A DNA stretch of 64,000 bases from Mugil cephalus (Eukaryota > Chordata > Actinopteri > Mugiliformes > Mugilidae), in assembly GCF_022458985.1 (NCBI RefSeq), contig NC_061771.1, positions 18,282,001 to 18,346,000 on the forward strand. The letters are read 5' to 3'. The first letter of the stretch is position 1; every line of letters begins with the position of its first letter. Below are positions 35,281-48,679 of the stretch, one piece after another. The notes under the pieces are model-generated. The model did no database searches. It was given only the letters and a program-made list of their open reading frames with translations, and was not told the DNA's origin. Both the position numbers and the translations under genes were made by a program.

Positions 35281-38171
35281 CTGTCTCTCTGAAGGTGCAT
35301 TCAGGTGCCGTGGTTTACCGGGTTGACCTCAACACACCTCTTTACCTGCACGTTTGTCGAAGCCTGAGGAGCACAGGTGAGATTTATTTTTGGTTGCATT
35401 CACGCTCACTCTGCGCCACAGTGGTTTCACGTCTGATTTTTATGTTTTGGGTGTCCTTTTACATCTGTGTTTGTATTTTTAGTCAAATCTTGATCATTTT
35501 GCATCTCATTTTGTGGTTGTCTCATTTTTAGTTATTTCTCACTTTAAATTTAAGCAATTTACCTTATTTCTAAAGTTATTTTGGCCTTTTTTATGCTGTT
35601 CTTTTACAGGTGCTAGTGGAGAGGAAAACGATTTACACTTGGTACGTATGGCTGATACAATCACGTTTTAAAATACACAAGCTCAAACGTGCTCAACCTG
35701 CTCATTAGTGTAATGGCACACATAACAATATAACACATTTTCCTGAATATAGACTTATTCTGGTTGTTACTTTTAATGCTAAATTATATAATTTAAAAGT
35801 TTGGCAAACACAGTTAAGTTCAAAAGTAACATTATTGTTTGGTTAAGCTCTTGTGAAACCAAAGTCTTTGAAGTCTTTAATATGTCAATGCCCCCTTTCA
35901 GTCACATGGCACCTTACATGACACACAACTCTACACTAAACGTATTTCAACATAATCAGGAATGTCATGTGTCCACAACCAGATTATTCATCACGTCTGG
36001 ACCTTCAAAAAAAAAAGAAAATCCCCGCGTGTGTGAATGTGTGTGATGACAGACGCCTCCTCCACATGTCCATTCAGGACGAACAGTGGACTGCAGTGTT
36101 TCCTCTGTTAACAGAGACCGCAGTGACTCCTTTCCCTGAAATAACCGCCACTGTTCCCAGTCTTACACATGGGCATTCAAATCACACCAGAAAGTCGTAC
36201 AAAACAACGTCTCGTTTATTCTCCCTCTGCCACAGGAGATGATTTTTACAGACTGTACATGAAAAATAAAAAAAACAACAAAATATCTGATTCATACATT
36301 TGTCTTTAGATGGTGAGATCCATCCACAAAACACCTCACACACCACACACACATCCACGCACACACACACACACACACTCTTCATCCTTCTTTGACATGT
36401 TAGCAGTTATTTACCGTATTTCACTGTATTGACTGTGTTCCTACAGCTGGACCTGGTTGCTCATCTCATGTGTTACTTTTATATCAATGTAAGCAAAGCA
36501 TCTTTTTTTTTCCTTTTTTTTGTTTTTTTAAAACAATAATTACCTGGAAATTTCTTCCTCTGGTAAGTGAAATAGATTCTAGGCTTCACCATGATGTCTT
36601 AGCGCCACGCGAAGACATCATGGTGTCAGAGACTCATTAAACCAAAGCTGAAACTCTTATCTCCTTTCAGTGGGGTCAGAAATAAATGATTAAATCAAAC
36701 ACGTATAAAAACTATGTTTTGTATAGAAAAAATATGATGATATAAAATACAATGTGTATGTTACTATATTCAGGTTGCCAAAAGGAGGAACTAAACAAAG
36801 ACCGTCGGCCATTTTTGGCGAGAATCTTCATTTGGATTAAATAAATAAAAATAGCACGAGAGGATGGACCTGGAGCTAAGCTGAACTTGATATGCTTAAT
36901 TGATTACGCATCGGCTTTCACATCAACTCAGGCCAATTAATGAGCAGACATCTACTGAAGCGAGACCCTAATCCAATAATCGAAGCCAACATCCACAAAC
37001 GACACCAGCAACTTTTAAAAGCAAACTTTTCTCTTCTCCTTTACAACTGAATCTGCTTGTTTGACTGCGGCTGCGATGCTGTTGTGTTACTTCCCCTTGA
37101 TTAGAGGTGTCTCACCAATACAGCAGCACTGCAACAGTTTATCTGCATACGGCTCCCACTCACAACAGTGAGGAATTAATGCACACACCATGAATCTAAA
37201 AGTCAGATCACAGTTCAGTTTCCATCATAAAAAAAAAAAGTCCAACATACAAAAATGCTATGAGCATGTGTTGTTGCCATCTGTAGGCTCTGTGAGCTGT
37301 ACATGTTTGAAATACTAGGGGACAAATTTAAAATTTAAATTAAATAGCTCCTAAATCAGCATGGCTTGAGAGGTCACTTCAAAATACGCATACACGCCTT
37401 GACCATTCAGCATCAGAGCTTCAGTAGTAACATAAAATGCTTCATGCTGAATCTTGCAAAATGTCGCCAGACTGTGTAACATAACTGAATACGAGGCACC
37501 CATTATTAACTTTATCTTAGTGTCACTGCTGCCATGTTTTAACACGTTGAACAGCATCTGGATCACTGTAAATGTGTGTTGGCGGTGCGTCTACTATGCG
37601 TTCAACGTCCTCCAGCTGAACACGGTCGATTTAGAAAAAAGATCTGAGACTGGTCATAAAAACGTCATTTCACATATCTGAATTTGTCAAGATATTTTGA
37701 AATAAAAAAACAAACATGTAAAAATTGACAAGTTTTGTTCTTTCTATAAACAACTTCTCACTGTACATATGATTGTGCTTTTGAACACACACCTGCACAG
37801 TCCAGCTGTAACGCTCCGAGGGTCACACATGACTTCACATACGCGGTTTTGTTTCTGTCTCTGCGGTCCGCTTCCCCCCCCCCCATCATCGTCTCCAGTA
37901 GCAACCATATCTGCGTGTTGCCATGACATCACACTGCCTCCGAGTCCACGTGGTTCGTTGGACACGAACAGGACCAGCTGGAAACATTTGAAGTGCCTCT
38001 GATGCTTGCAGTAACAGCTTAATGCCTTGGCTGGTTTTGTCAGCAATAAATAAATAAATACTTGAGGGGTCAGGTGCACGAGAAAAAAGTCAGGTCTGAG
38101 CACGCTCCGTGACCCGAGTCTGATCCCTGAACTGTGCTGTGCTGGCGGGACACAGGTTGTTCCTATGGCGT
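35281..38171. other. Spacer between prom1 and tapt1
   Basis: It holds the upstream region of prom1 and the 3' UTR of tapt1, whose end I cannot place. It contains a CA microsatellite (36345-36380), a perfect hairpin (36587-36625) and a stretch rich in homeodomain motifs (36880-37000). Short open frames here have no recognisable homology. Confidence 0.45.
36587..36625. repeat. Perfect 14-bp hairpin
   Basis: CACCATGATGTCTT at 36587-36600 is followed, after an 11-nt GC-rich loop, by its exact reverse complement at 36612-36625. Confidence 0.9.
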
Positions 38172-41100
38172 TCAGTCTATCCGGTTCCCACAAATGGTGA
38201 AGCGGTCGATTTCCAGCAAGTCTTTCTTGGGTGTTCTGGGTTTGAGTCCGTCTCCATCCAGTCCAGTGTCGGTGTTGATGATTTTATCATCGTCCTCCTC
38301 GTCTGGCGTCGTCAGGAATGTGTCTGAGTCACTGTTTGGGAGTGTGGGAGCAGCGCTTTCTGCTACGTTGGTGGGCTGAGAAACGTCTGATGCCAGGGAT
38401 ACACCTCCCTTGTCAGGTGTGGGTTCTGTTGGAGAAGGAGAGAGCAGAGAGTTTGTACAAAGAATGAAACAGAAATAACTCAATTAAGCAAATCAGGAAT
38501 AGATGGAATTGTTATGTAAAAGTTTTCCAGTGCCCAATGTTCATCCAACAAGTGAAACAGTCAGAGTATACAAATTACAAATTACATACACTTTTTGGTA
38601 TATTTTTCAAACATAATTTATAAATTTCTGTTCCTTTTGAGCATCAATCTCTCACAAAGCAACACTTCAGATGTTTCTGTTTGGTGATAGAAATCAGTGA
38701 AAAAGTAAGAATGTTCATAACGAGGCCCAATTAAAACTCCCAGTTCCTCTAGACCCTTTCACAGCCTACATCACTGTGATGTCACAACGTTAGCTGAAGG
38801 CAATCAGAGGGAAGCCTGAGGCAAACACAGTCAGTGTCAACTGGGAAAGTGTCGTGTTGCTGTATTTTTTGGGGCCAAAAGCAAAAATACCAACTTGAAG
38901 TTAGTCGTAGACAATTTTGGCTGAACGAGATTAAAAGAAAGGATTGGAGACAACACTGTTTGTAGCACGCATTTGATATCAGGTAAGATCAATATCTAAA
39001 TATATTTAGATGTTAAGTTAATACTTATTTGGAGGATTCTTGATACTAATGATGCTAATGCTAACTGTGAGCTAATGCAGAGTTAGTTGCGTGTTTCGGA
39101 GGTGTCCAAGCAGAAGTTGCATTTACTACTTTACCCTCCACAGTGGTTCCGCTTAGTTCTTGTAATATTTTTGTGACAGAGGCTTCACTTGATTAAGTGT
39201 AGGGGTCGGTGAATGTAGTCCCATCAGTCAGCATCAACTTTTTAAATAACACTCAGTCTTGGAATGAGTGTATTTGTGTATTCGTTGACAAAACAATCCG
39301 TTAAAAGATGCTAATCGCCGTTTACAGGCCACAGCGTTTGAAATCCTTTGCCTCCAGCTAAGCCCCGCCCCTCAAAAAACATCACAGTGTTTACAAGCTG
39401 TGAAGGGGTCTATAAGAAGATTTAAATTTAAATTACCCTATACAGGTTAATTATTTGAAAGGTTTAAATCTCAAGGGAGCGGAGCATAAAATTGCCATTG
39501 TAGCCAGCGAAGAACAATATATGCAATACATATATTCAACTGCCGAGCCCTCATGGAGACAGACAGCGAGTGATCTACCTTGCTGTGGTGAAGTGTGAAC
39601 ATGTTTGGTCCGGTGAGCTCTGGAGTTTGCACGGCTTGACACGACAGAGGGCGGAGGGTTGAAGAGCTTTTCTTCCATGTTGGCCTCTTTGACAAACACA
39701 CACGATGTTCCGAGCAGAACGATACTGTTCAGCACCTTCAGCGTGATCATCCTGAGCACAAAGAGACACACAAAACATGTCTGAATACAAGTCTGAAAAC
39801 AAAAACAAGCATGAGTGAAAAACACTGAATACGTATGTTCAAGAATTACCCCAAATAAAACAGCAGCACACACATAAAGGAGAGCGAACCCTGGATCTTC
39901 ACTGAGCTGGTCACGACTCTGATCAGCTGAAAACAAAACCATGTCATCAGAGTTATTCTCTATACGCAGGAAACATTAGAACATAAAGAGTTTCAGCAAC
40001 AGTGGATAAACTCAGAAAGAATAACTGACCAGCAGCGCTAAAGGAAGAGGGATGAAGCCCATTCTTCTGGACACCGAGTCACTGTAGTCTGTGTAAGCCT
40101 GGGGACGGATTTAACACGTTATGAGCATCAACAAGTAGCACAACTCAGACAATAACATGTTTAATCAAATTATGAAACATAATTAACAATTAGCAGCATC
40201 GTTACCTCATGTTACTGTGAGACCATATAAACTTAACAGTGATGTAGCCTTTTTATTTACATGGTGATAATCGATGGGTGTTTTGTGGATAAAGCTGCAC
40301 GAATGTATTAAACAAAATGTTTTATTAACCGTCTTGTTTTTTGCTCCTAGATGTTCTTCATTTTGGTTAGTTGAGCTGATGTAAACTATGAAAATCAAAC
40401 CATATGAAGTTTGGTGGAGTCACAGCTGAATTATGAACTTCTCTGACTCACATTTTTCTGTCGACTGCTGACCAGGTCAAAGGCAAGGCTGGCTCTGTAT
40501 TCCCCATACACCTGAGAAATGACAGAGTAACACAACAATTCATCAGTCAGTGACACATCTCAAATACATACACAGTGAATAGAGAGCATCTACAGTGTAA
40601 TGACAATATGTAATAAGCGTTAATAACTTTATCTTCCCATTATAAGCACAATAAGAGCCAAATATATAACGTCAGTATAAAAAAGACTGTGCTCTTGTGG
40701 ATTAAACGAGGACCAGCGTGGATTCTTTGCATGAACACTAACAACACGAGTGAGGTTTGTGTGATTAGCTTTCACAGTTTAGAGATGCAGGGGGGTAATC
40801 CCTTCCAGTGGGGGTTGGTCTCTGTTACATAACCCTGGTTCCAACTTCTTGAAAGAAATTCAAGGGGAAGACAGCGCACGAAGGCAGGAGGTGTGAAGTT
40901 AATACGGCCAGAATGAAATGTGAGATAATAGCTCAGCAGACTGACAGAGGACAGTGGAGAGTGGGTGGGTGGACAGCGTGAAAGAGAAAGGGAGGAAAAA
41001 GAGACAATGAAGGATCTGGCGTAGGTTGGTGAATTAGGAGGATCAAATATCTTGGATATGATCATAACTTAAAGCCTAGTTATGAGATTGTTCCTGAGCT

Positions 41101-43584
41101 TCTTGAGCATCTCGCAGCTCAGACTTGTGTCAAACAAACAAACCAATCTAAAGAGCGCCAATAACTAAGGACTCCTCAGCAATCTCCCCCTTATTACTAA
41201 GAACTTGGGTAGCTTCATTTTGCCGCCTCCCAGTGAAAGTGACTCGTAGCCTGAACGGTGAAGAGGTGCGTATAACGTAGTGATTTAAAGCGCACGCCAT
41301 TTTAAACCCCTAACAGGAAAGGCAAGAAACTACCAACACTGGTACCTTGAAATGGTTCCCACAGTTTGAATTGTGAAGCCTTTTGTTTTAATGAATGTGT
41401 CTTGCCATTTAAAATGCAGCAATGGAATTAAGGGTTTAGGCTCTGGTGGTGGCGCTCAGTCGTATTTCGAGATGTCCTGACGCGATCATTCAATGCATCG
41501 ATATCGGCTTAAGCGAAGATCAAAATCCAAACATTATGTAACTGTGCTCTGTTGTGTCTGCTAATTTAATTTGCGTTGCACTGCTCTCCAACACCAACTG
41601 TGCGCCCTTTGGTACGAGTCTGTTTTCACATACAGGTGACGATGAAGGCGTAAATGTGTAAAAGATGTAAATGTTAATGTTCAGTTGGTGCATTTTTAAA
41701 GATCAGTCTATTATCCAACTAGCGGTGCCTCACCTATAGTCCGTCACTTTCACATGTTGTCTTCATCAGCAGTCATTAAATAATTAATCTAATCCTGTTA
41801 AATTGTTGTTCCTTGGCTATTGTCTAATTACAGCGCTCTCTACAGGCTGTGTTTGAACTGAAGCAGGGGACCATTACCTAATAATGATTCACCTCTACCC
41901 ATTAATATCCAAATATTTCCCTGGCATTCAACACTGTAGACATATAAACTCATATAAGCTTTTTTTATTTAAAAAAGGTTCTTACACATGTTTTACCCAA
42001 ACAGTGTGTATTAAGTCCTAACTCATTATTAAACTACCCAACACTTTGTACATAAAAAGGATCAGGGCTGGTTTAATGCCTTCTAGTACTAGTAGTTAAT
42101 TCGTTTTGCCAGATTATGTTGTGCTGTTTGTGGATGACTATCTCTTGCCATACTTTAGACACTGACCACAAATTAATAGCTTGTAAAAGTACACAGAGAG
42201 AACTCACATCAGCGCTGATGTCGTTGAATTTGGTGATGAATGCGTGCTTGACAACGTCCACGGCGACCTCAGAGGCTATCACCATGACCACGTCAGGAAA
42301 CAGCACCCACAAGTGGTCTAAAATCAAAACATATCAAATGTCAAAGGCTAATCAGTGTTACTATTTCGTACAAGACAAAGACTGAGTCAGAGAAATGAAC
42401 TCCTGGGCTGCACTGAAAGGATCTGGGAATGTACCTGTTCAGGGAATGTACATGTATTTATGTGACAATATGACAATCATATCCCACTATTTGCAAAGCA
42501 CTGCATTAGTTACCCGGGTTCCATGAAAACTGCTCCATGTTTCTCAGACAGACGATGAGCAGGAGGATGTAGTTGGTGAACCTCTCTTTTATGTCTGCGG
42601 GAAATAAACAAATCAATCCCGGATTAACCTACTTTGTGCTCACTGCTGCTGAGCACGATTCCAGAAATTCACCTTACATTCAACCGTAGTACAAGGTACA
42701 AAACATTGCCAACAACAGAAAAAAAAATGTGATTTTTGTGGAACATATCTGGCTGTATGTTACAAATAATTCACCACTTACCGCTATTTGACATCTGGAA
42801 AAGGTTGTTCTTTTCAAACTTCTTGAATACACTTCCTTTGATCTCCACAAACTGCAAAAAATATCACGGCTGAACTTTCTGCTGCAGGAATAAAATACTG
42901 TTTGATGTTAAAATGCATTGTACTCACGTTGTTTGACATCATTATGGTGAGTAGAGACTTGTTGTGGGAGTTGAAGGCTACATTGAGAGTTGTGGCCTGT
43001 ACCATGATGAGGATGGCATGAAGGACTAGATAAACACATACTAAGGAAAAACACACTCGGAGGACGACAGTAAAAAAAAACAACAACATACAGCTGATTG
43101 TAATATTTACCAGTTTGCGGCAAGGTAGGACACAGGAAGTAAAGTGGATAGGAAGTGACATCACTCATAAGGAGGGAGAGGGGAGTTTACAAATCAGAGA
43201 CACAGCTGAAAAAATAAGTGAGAGGACGAAAGTTCAAACGAAGGAAAAAAAAAGGAGGGTGAAGCAGAAATAGTGTGAGAAGTGAAACAAGGAGAGGAAG
43301 GAAAAGAAACCAGAACTGGGATAAAGAGCTGATAAACGGAGTGAACTGGAGGTGGCACGTTAAAGGATTGATTTAAGGAGAAGAGGATTGAGCTCCGTTA
43401 AACAGGCAGACAGTCTCAGGCCTGTTTGGAATCAGCAAACCCCCCCCCACCCCCCTCCTATTCTGCAGGCTTCTCCATCTGGCTGCCAAAATCATCTCTC
43501 CCCAACTCACTACGCACCAAACATTCACTCTACTCCCACATCACATCACACACCACACACACACACACACACACACGCACGCAC

Positions 43585-43633
<49 letters not shown>

Positions 43634-46600
43634 CGTGAACTGAACTGCACTCTACACACACTCACGTTCATCTTCATGAACTGGATTGAACTCTAACCTA
43701 AACACACACACACACACTCACTGATTACTAAAGGACTTATTGAGCCGTTTTGTTCATAATTTTGCTTGAGAATTAACTTTTACTTTCATGATAATCTTAA
43801 TTTGGTTGAACTTGAGGTGAATTGCTTGTTGATATATATTTGTTTGAAATGTGACTGATCTGAGAACTGAAGCTGTAATGAACCTTTGGTGCACTTTAAA
43901 CTGATTTTGGTTTTGGTTTCCTTGTGGTGTTAATTTTGTAGGGAGGCGATAGCTGTTTTTTTTTTTTTTTTAACTTACCTCTCCAATTATCTACATAAAT
44001 ATAAAACTAGAAATTATCTTTCTGACAGTGTGAATCCTGTCTGGTGCCCACCATTCATATACTTAATTATTTTAAAAAACTAAAATCTGGTGCACATGAT
44101 GTGTACTGATGGGAAACTGAAATTACCATATTGCTACTTCAATGCCACCACACTAATAGTGTACTAGTAATTTAATTTCTCAGAACACAGGAGGTGCTGA
44201 TCTTTGGTGTTTTAACGTGTTATTTCTAATCTGAATTAACGACACACAAAGGAAGGAGATCACTGCAGCTGCAAACCAGAAAGTTTCTGAGAGGTAAAAT
44301 TACTGCTGCCAGTGGAGTCTGGTGGCTTTTAGACGGCATAGCTCTGCACATTCTACAATATCAGGATTATTTTTTATAAACCTCCAGTCTGATGACAAGG
44401 TACAGTGGTCACAATATTGTAAAAAATGGCACACATTTAAGTTTTTAAAGAGGGCCTTGTTTCAAACGTTTGATTCTACAATCACAGGTTTTCTCAGAGA
44501 GGATACAGACGTAGAGCACGGCCATTAAGAAGTGGGGGATCACACCTATGTGCGCTCTCTTCTTCTCCTTAGGCTCTGTGGCGGTCCAGTACAAAGCATC
44601 CAGGATGTCTTGGCCGAATGACGAGAACAGACGGTCGGCCACCTGACGACGCAAAGGGGAAGGGTGACTGACTGCACAGCATCATCGGTGAATGGATCAG
44701 TTAAAAAGACTATCAAGCGTTATCTGGATGTACCTCTAACATGTTGTAGATGATGTAGAGTTTGATCACAGACTGTCCCCTGATGAGGTGGTACATCATG
44801 GAGTAATCCACGTAGCTCATCATTGAGTAACACAGCACCATGATGAAGCCTTTCAGCACATCACACACCTGGGCGGGCTGGAGCAAGCGGGAGCCCCTAC
44901 ACCACAATCACGAATTGTGGATAGTGACGGAAGAGAACAGCACAGAGAACAAGAACAGAACGCGGTTTATTAAAATCTGTTGAGTCTGTATCTGAACAAA
45001 ATCCGACAGAGCTCTACCGCCCTCCAGAGGATGAGGTGAGTGCTGCACTGTTGTCAAATTTGTGAAGATATTCACGTAATTTGTATGAATTTTAATCACT
45101 TTCTGTCACAACTATAAAACACGAGAGAAGACGAGTGCGTCTTCATTTGCTCGGGTTATGAAACCACAAACAGGAAAACTACAGATACCACTTAAAAGGT
45201 GTTTGCACCCCTCAGAACTTTCTACAATCTCTACACCAGACAAGTCCTGACAGTAAACAAAGAGAACTCCAAAAACAAGATGCATAATAGTATGAGAGGT
45301 CAGAAAGTGTAACTTCTAAGCAACTAAAGCTGCTGAATGTTAATGTTCATGAATTTACCATCAAGAGACCACTGGAATACAATGGTGTGCATTGCAGGGT
45401 GGTGAAAACAAAGCTACTCCTCTGCAAAAAGAACATTTCTGTCCATCTGCCGTTTGATCAACATCACGTGGACGAGTCAGAAGAAAATATTTTGAGGACA
45501 AATGAGACCAAAGTAGAATTATTTGGTTTAAATGAGAAGCTCATGTTTGGAGATTTAAAAAAAAAAAAATGTATTTCAACATCATAACCTCATCTTATCC
45601 ATGAAACGTGGGGTTGTTTATGTCCTTGTTTGTGTCTCTTTTGCTGCATCTGGGCCAGGAGGGCCCGTCATCACTGAATTCTGAATTATACCAGCGAATT
45701 ATAAAAGAAAATATAGGGACATCTGTTCAGGGGCTGAATCTTAAGAGAAACTGGGTCATGCAGCAAGAAAAAGAGACCAAGAATACAAGTTGTTTTACAA
45801 AAGACAAAAGGTTAAACAACAGAGCAGAACAAAATTAATGTTTCGGGAATGGTCAAGATGTTAATCCAACAGAGATGTTGTTGAAGGGCTGGAAGCAAAC
45901 AGTTCATGTGAGGAATCCCACTAATATCTCAGAACTGATGCGGTCCAAGACTGAGGAATGGGCTAAAATCCCTCCTGGCCGCTGTAGACAAAGTTACTGG
46001 CAGACATTTAGTTGCTATTATTGCTGCACAACGGGGTCACTAATAAATAAAAAAATACTCAAAATAAGGTGTTTTTGTTTCATTGGATACTCTTTGTCTT
46101 CAGGACTTGAAGATGACTTGACAAACCAGTTATTAACAGGCAGGATGACTGATAATATAAATAACTTCAGGCTAACTTTTAGAGCAACAGCGTACGTTGA
46201 TACTAACAAATATAATCTCTGCAATAAATATAACCATCTGATGTTGATTTAAATCTTTTAGGATTTTGTGCCTTATCAATAACTAGTCAAATGTCAACTT
46301 ATAGTGAGAAGGTTAAGAAATTAATTTAAATACGCCTCCCTAATACCTAAACATACACTGTACGTTACCTGAGGCCACAGCACGGCACCGTGAAGAGACG
46401 TAAAAGGGCCAGAATGACCCTGAGGGGCAACAAGGTGAACACATAGAGGAAAGCGTCCAGGCAGAGGAAGAAGCCAAATGTCATCAACTAAATAAAAAAA
46501 AAGGAGAAAGGAAAAGCACATCAATTGATCTGTGAATAGGTCTTAATATTTGTCTAAATTAAATGTCAAACGTGTGTTTACCTTCTCCAGCTCTTTGGGG

Positions 46601-48325
46601 ATACGGAGGCAGGTGTAGACCCTCTCTCTGCGCTCCGTGTATTTGGCCTCATTGTGTTCGAGGAAATAGCCTCTGGTGAGTTCAGTGGTTATAAATCTGA
46701 CCAGAGACAGGTCTGGATGTGCACAAGAACAGAGAGGAAGGATACAAATGAGTATTACAAATGAAACTAATCATTTATTAAGCTTTTCGTTGAGCTCGGT
46801 CAGCTGGCTTGATAAGCTTTACCTTCCAATGATCTCTCTGCCCACATAACTTTGAGATTAGCAGTGGTCGTTTGCATGTGCGAGCTATTTTATGTTCACA
46901 TTCACCAAACTCGATTACAACAGAATTAGCTACACTAAGACCAAAACCATGCGCACAAACTTGCTGCTACTAAAAACCCGTTCCACAAGATGACACCTTG
47001 AAGTTAGAAAGTGATTTGAAGGATTTGCTCCCCATGCCACAAGAGCACCCGTAAGCTTCAGAATAAGTTGCCTGTTCATATATTACATTCCTAATTTTCC
47101 CCAAGCAGTGCACATTTAGGTCATCGTATGTGCTAAGGGCTTTGTTCACTGATCTTACTTCTTATGACTTTTTTTTCTTTCTTAATTTTATCCAGATAAA
47201 ATCAGTCACCTGAGAGCTGAGCCAAGAGTCCTTTTCATCAATGCTCACATCAACTCTAAAGGGGATTATTCAGTCTCCTGTGTTCCTTGTGTGTCTGCTG
47301 CTCAATCATAGTTGTATTATGCTCGTGGAGGTCAGCGTAATCTAACATCTACCAGTACAAGACATTTTACATGTATTTTTGTGGGCCTGGAGGAGTTTTA
47401 CCGGTCAGAGTTATTCTTTAACCGTTGACTTTATTTCCCCGACAGACTATAGTTCAGAAGCTGTGTGCGTTTACAAGGCAAAAGGGCTCAAACAAAAGCC
47501 AGATTGGGTTGCATTATGAAATTACACGCTCTGCTGCATTAAAAGGTAAAGTCAATAAATTGTGTAAAGAAAATGAAACATGGCTGAATTCCATTAAGGT
47601 GGTTAATGTAGAAGACACTCATCTAACCTAATCTCCTACTATAATGTCCAAGCATGTCTATTGTAAAAAAATGCACAATCTAGCATATGGACAGTAGTGT
47701 CTATATACTTCTGGTCTCATACAACATGTATCCACTGAAGAGCACTCCAGACTGCGCCTGCGCAAAGAACAGCACGTCTACTTTGACAGAGAAGCAAACT
47801 GGCCTCGGACCTCTCTGCAGGACTATCACACTGTCATAACTCACATGCATATAACGTAAATTAGGAGACTGGCGTCACTTTAGCATAGCTCAGTGTTCAA
47901 CTATTGGTGGCGCAGGAGGTAACATTAACGTTAGCCTCGTCCACAGATCAAGTGCAAACTCGGAGAAGCGGCTAAAGCTGCACAGGCTCAACAGACTCAC
48001 ACTTTATTTCAGCTGCGTGAACATGCACCGCCACAAAGGCATTATCTAACCCCCAAACAAATCAAATAAATAAAACAGTCACTTCAGCAGCTAGGTAGCC
48101 CTGTCAAACCGGGGGCCGGTGGCTGTGGAGACGAAGCTAGCCCTCACCTGACAGGTTGCGTTTCTTGCTCTTGCTGCCGCCATTTTTATCGTTGAACCCC
48201 AAAGTCTCCGTGAGTCCGTCTTTCTCCTTGTTCTTCTCTGTCGTGGCAGCTGTTCGGTCTCTCTCCCTGCCCTCCTTCTCTTTCTCTTTCTCCTCTCCCG
48301 GACCTGTCGACAGCGAATCCGCCAT
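38172..48325 (-). CDS. tapt1: Transmembrane anterior posterior transformation protein 1
   Basis: Multi-pass membrane protein of the TAPT1/Emp65 family, acting in the secretory pathway and at the ciliary base; needed for axial skeletal patterning. 14 coding exons give 572 aa (human 567): 48325-48148, 46712-46582, 46487-46369, 44896-44734, 44642-44507, 43025-42928, 42851-42782, 42594-42514, 42317-42208, 40511-40452, 40098-40030, 39926-39850, 39751-39579, 38425-38172. The start MADSLSTG has good context (AAGATGG). The N-terminal 60 residues are charged and disordered but keep LTETLGF. Conserved blocks include LTRGYFLEHNEAKYTERRE, RGQSVIKLYIIYNMLEVADR, LYWTATEPKEKKRAHIGVIP, HAFITKFNDISAD and the C-terminus LEIDRFTICGNRID. 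Hydrophobic segments fall near 104-140, 156-178, 230-255, 300-345 and 400-450. The acidic tail region is the least conserved. It sits head to head with clrn2. Confidence 0.97.
38750..39412. mobile_element. TIR element in tapt1 intron 13
   Basis: The left end TAGACCCTTTCACAGC and the right end GCTGTGAAGGGGTCTA are inverted copies; CATCACTGTGATGT near the left end and ACATCACAGTGT near the right end extend the similarity. About 660 bp, non-coding, typical of a fish MITE; superfamily not determined. Confidence 0.65.
40600..42207. other. tapt1 intron 9, nothing further assigned
   Basis: The 1.7 kb intron between exons 9 and 10 contains no recognised transposon end and no supported exon. Confidence 0.4.
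43555..43631 (+). repeat. (CA)n microsatellite with poly-C upstream
   Basis: Long CA dinucleotide run with a few CG interruptions in tapt1 intron 5, preceded at about 43440 by a C-rich homopolymer tract and followed near 43703 by a shorter CA run. Confidence 0.95.
45180..46265 (+). mobile_element. Tc1-like transposon relic in tapt1 intron 3
   Basis: Plus-strand remnant of a Tc1/mariner transposase, opposite to tapt1. Reading blocks in at least two frames resemble the family in order: CKKNISVHLPFDQHHVDESE (45432 onward), RTNETKVELFGLNEK (45501 onward), then NSELYQRIIKENIGTSVQ and LKRNWVMQQ (45675 onward), then LKGWKQTVHVRNPTNISEL and KTEEWAKIPPGRC (45878 onward). The first catalytic Asp of the DDE triad (usually MDETK) is replaced (NETK), and the HTH region is mostly missing. 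It is a dead copy. Terminal repeats are too decayed to place exactly. Confidence 0.85.
46720..48147 (-). other. tapt1 intron 1
   Basis: 1.4 kb first intron. No transposon end or exon was recognised; the sequence close to exon 1 (from about 47880) is richer in CpG. Confidence 0.4.
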
Positions 48326-48470
48326 CTTCACCAAACCTCAGCCTCAGCCGCTGCCTGGGAGACTGACAACTGCGTCACACGCTCGGACGTACTCTGACGC
48401 ACTCACGCACAGTGTTTTAGCCAACTGACCAGCAGGTGTCTCCAAAACGTCCGGCGCATTTCACAACAAC
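48120..48470 (-). promoter_or_regulatory. CpG-rich tapt1 promoter with a YY1-like site at the start codon
   Basis: CpG-dense segment over exon 1 and just upstream. The minus-strand sequence GAAGATGGCGGATT spans the initiation codon (48323-48325) and fits the YY1 consensus AAnATGGCGGC except at the last base. No TATA box was seen. Confidence 0.45.
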
Positions 48471-48679
48471 AGACCAACGACTATATAAAAATGAATACAG
48501 TAAATATGCACAACCTAGAGTTAAATTGAATTAAAATGATAAATATGCTAAAGCAGAGTCTCAACCTAATCACTTATAGTCTTTAGACCTGCTGTACTGA
48601 ATCTAATGTGTATACACAGGCATAGACACAACAGTTTAACAGGGTCCTACAACCAATAATGTATCAATATACCAATATA

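Noticed and set aside
48326-48334. Longer tapt1 N-terminus (three extra residues)
   Set aside because: The upstream in-frame codon is TTG, not ATG; the first ATG is at 48325 and has good context.
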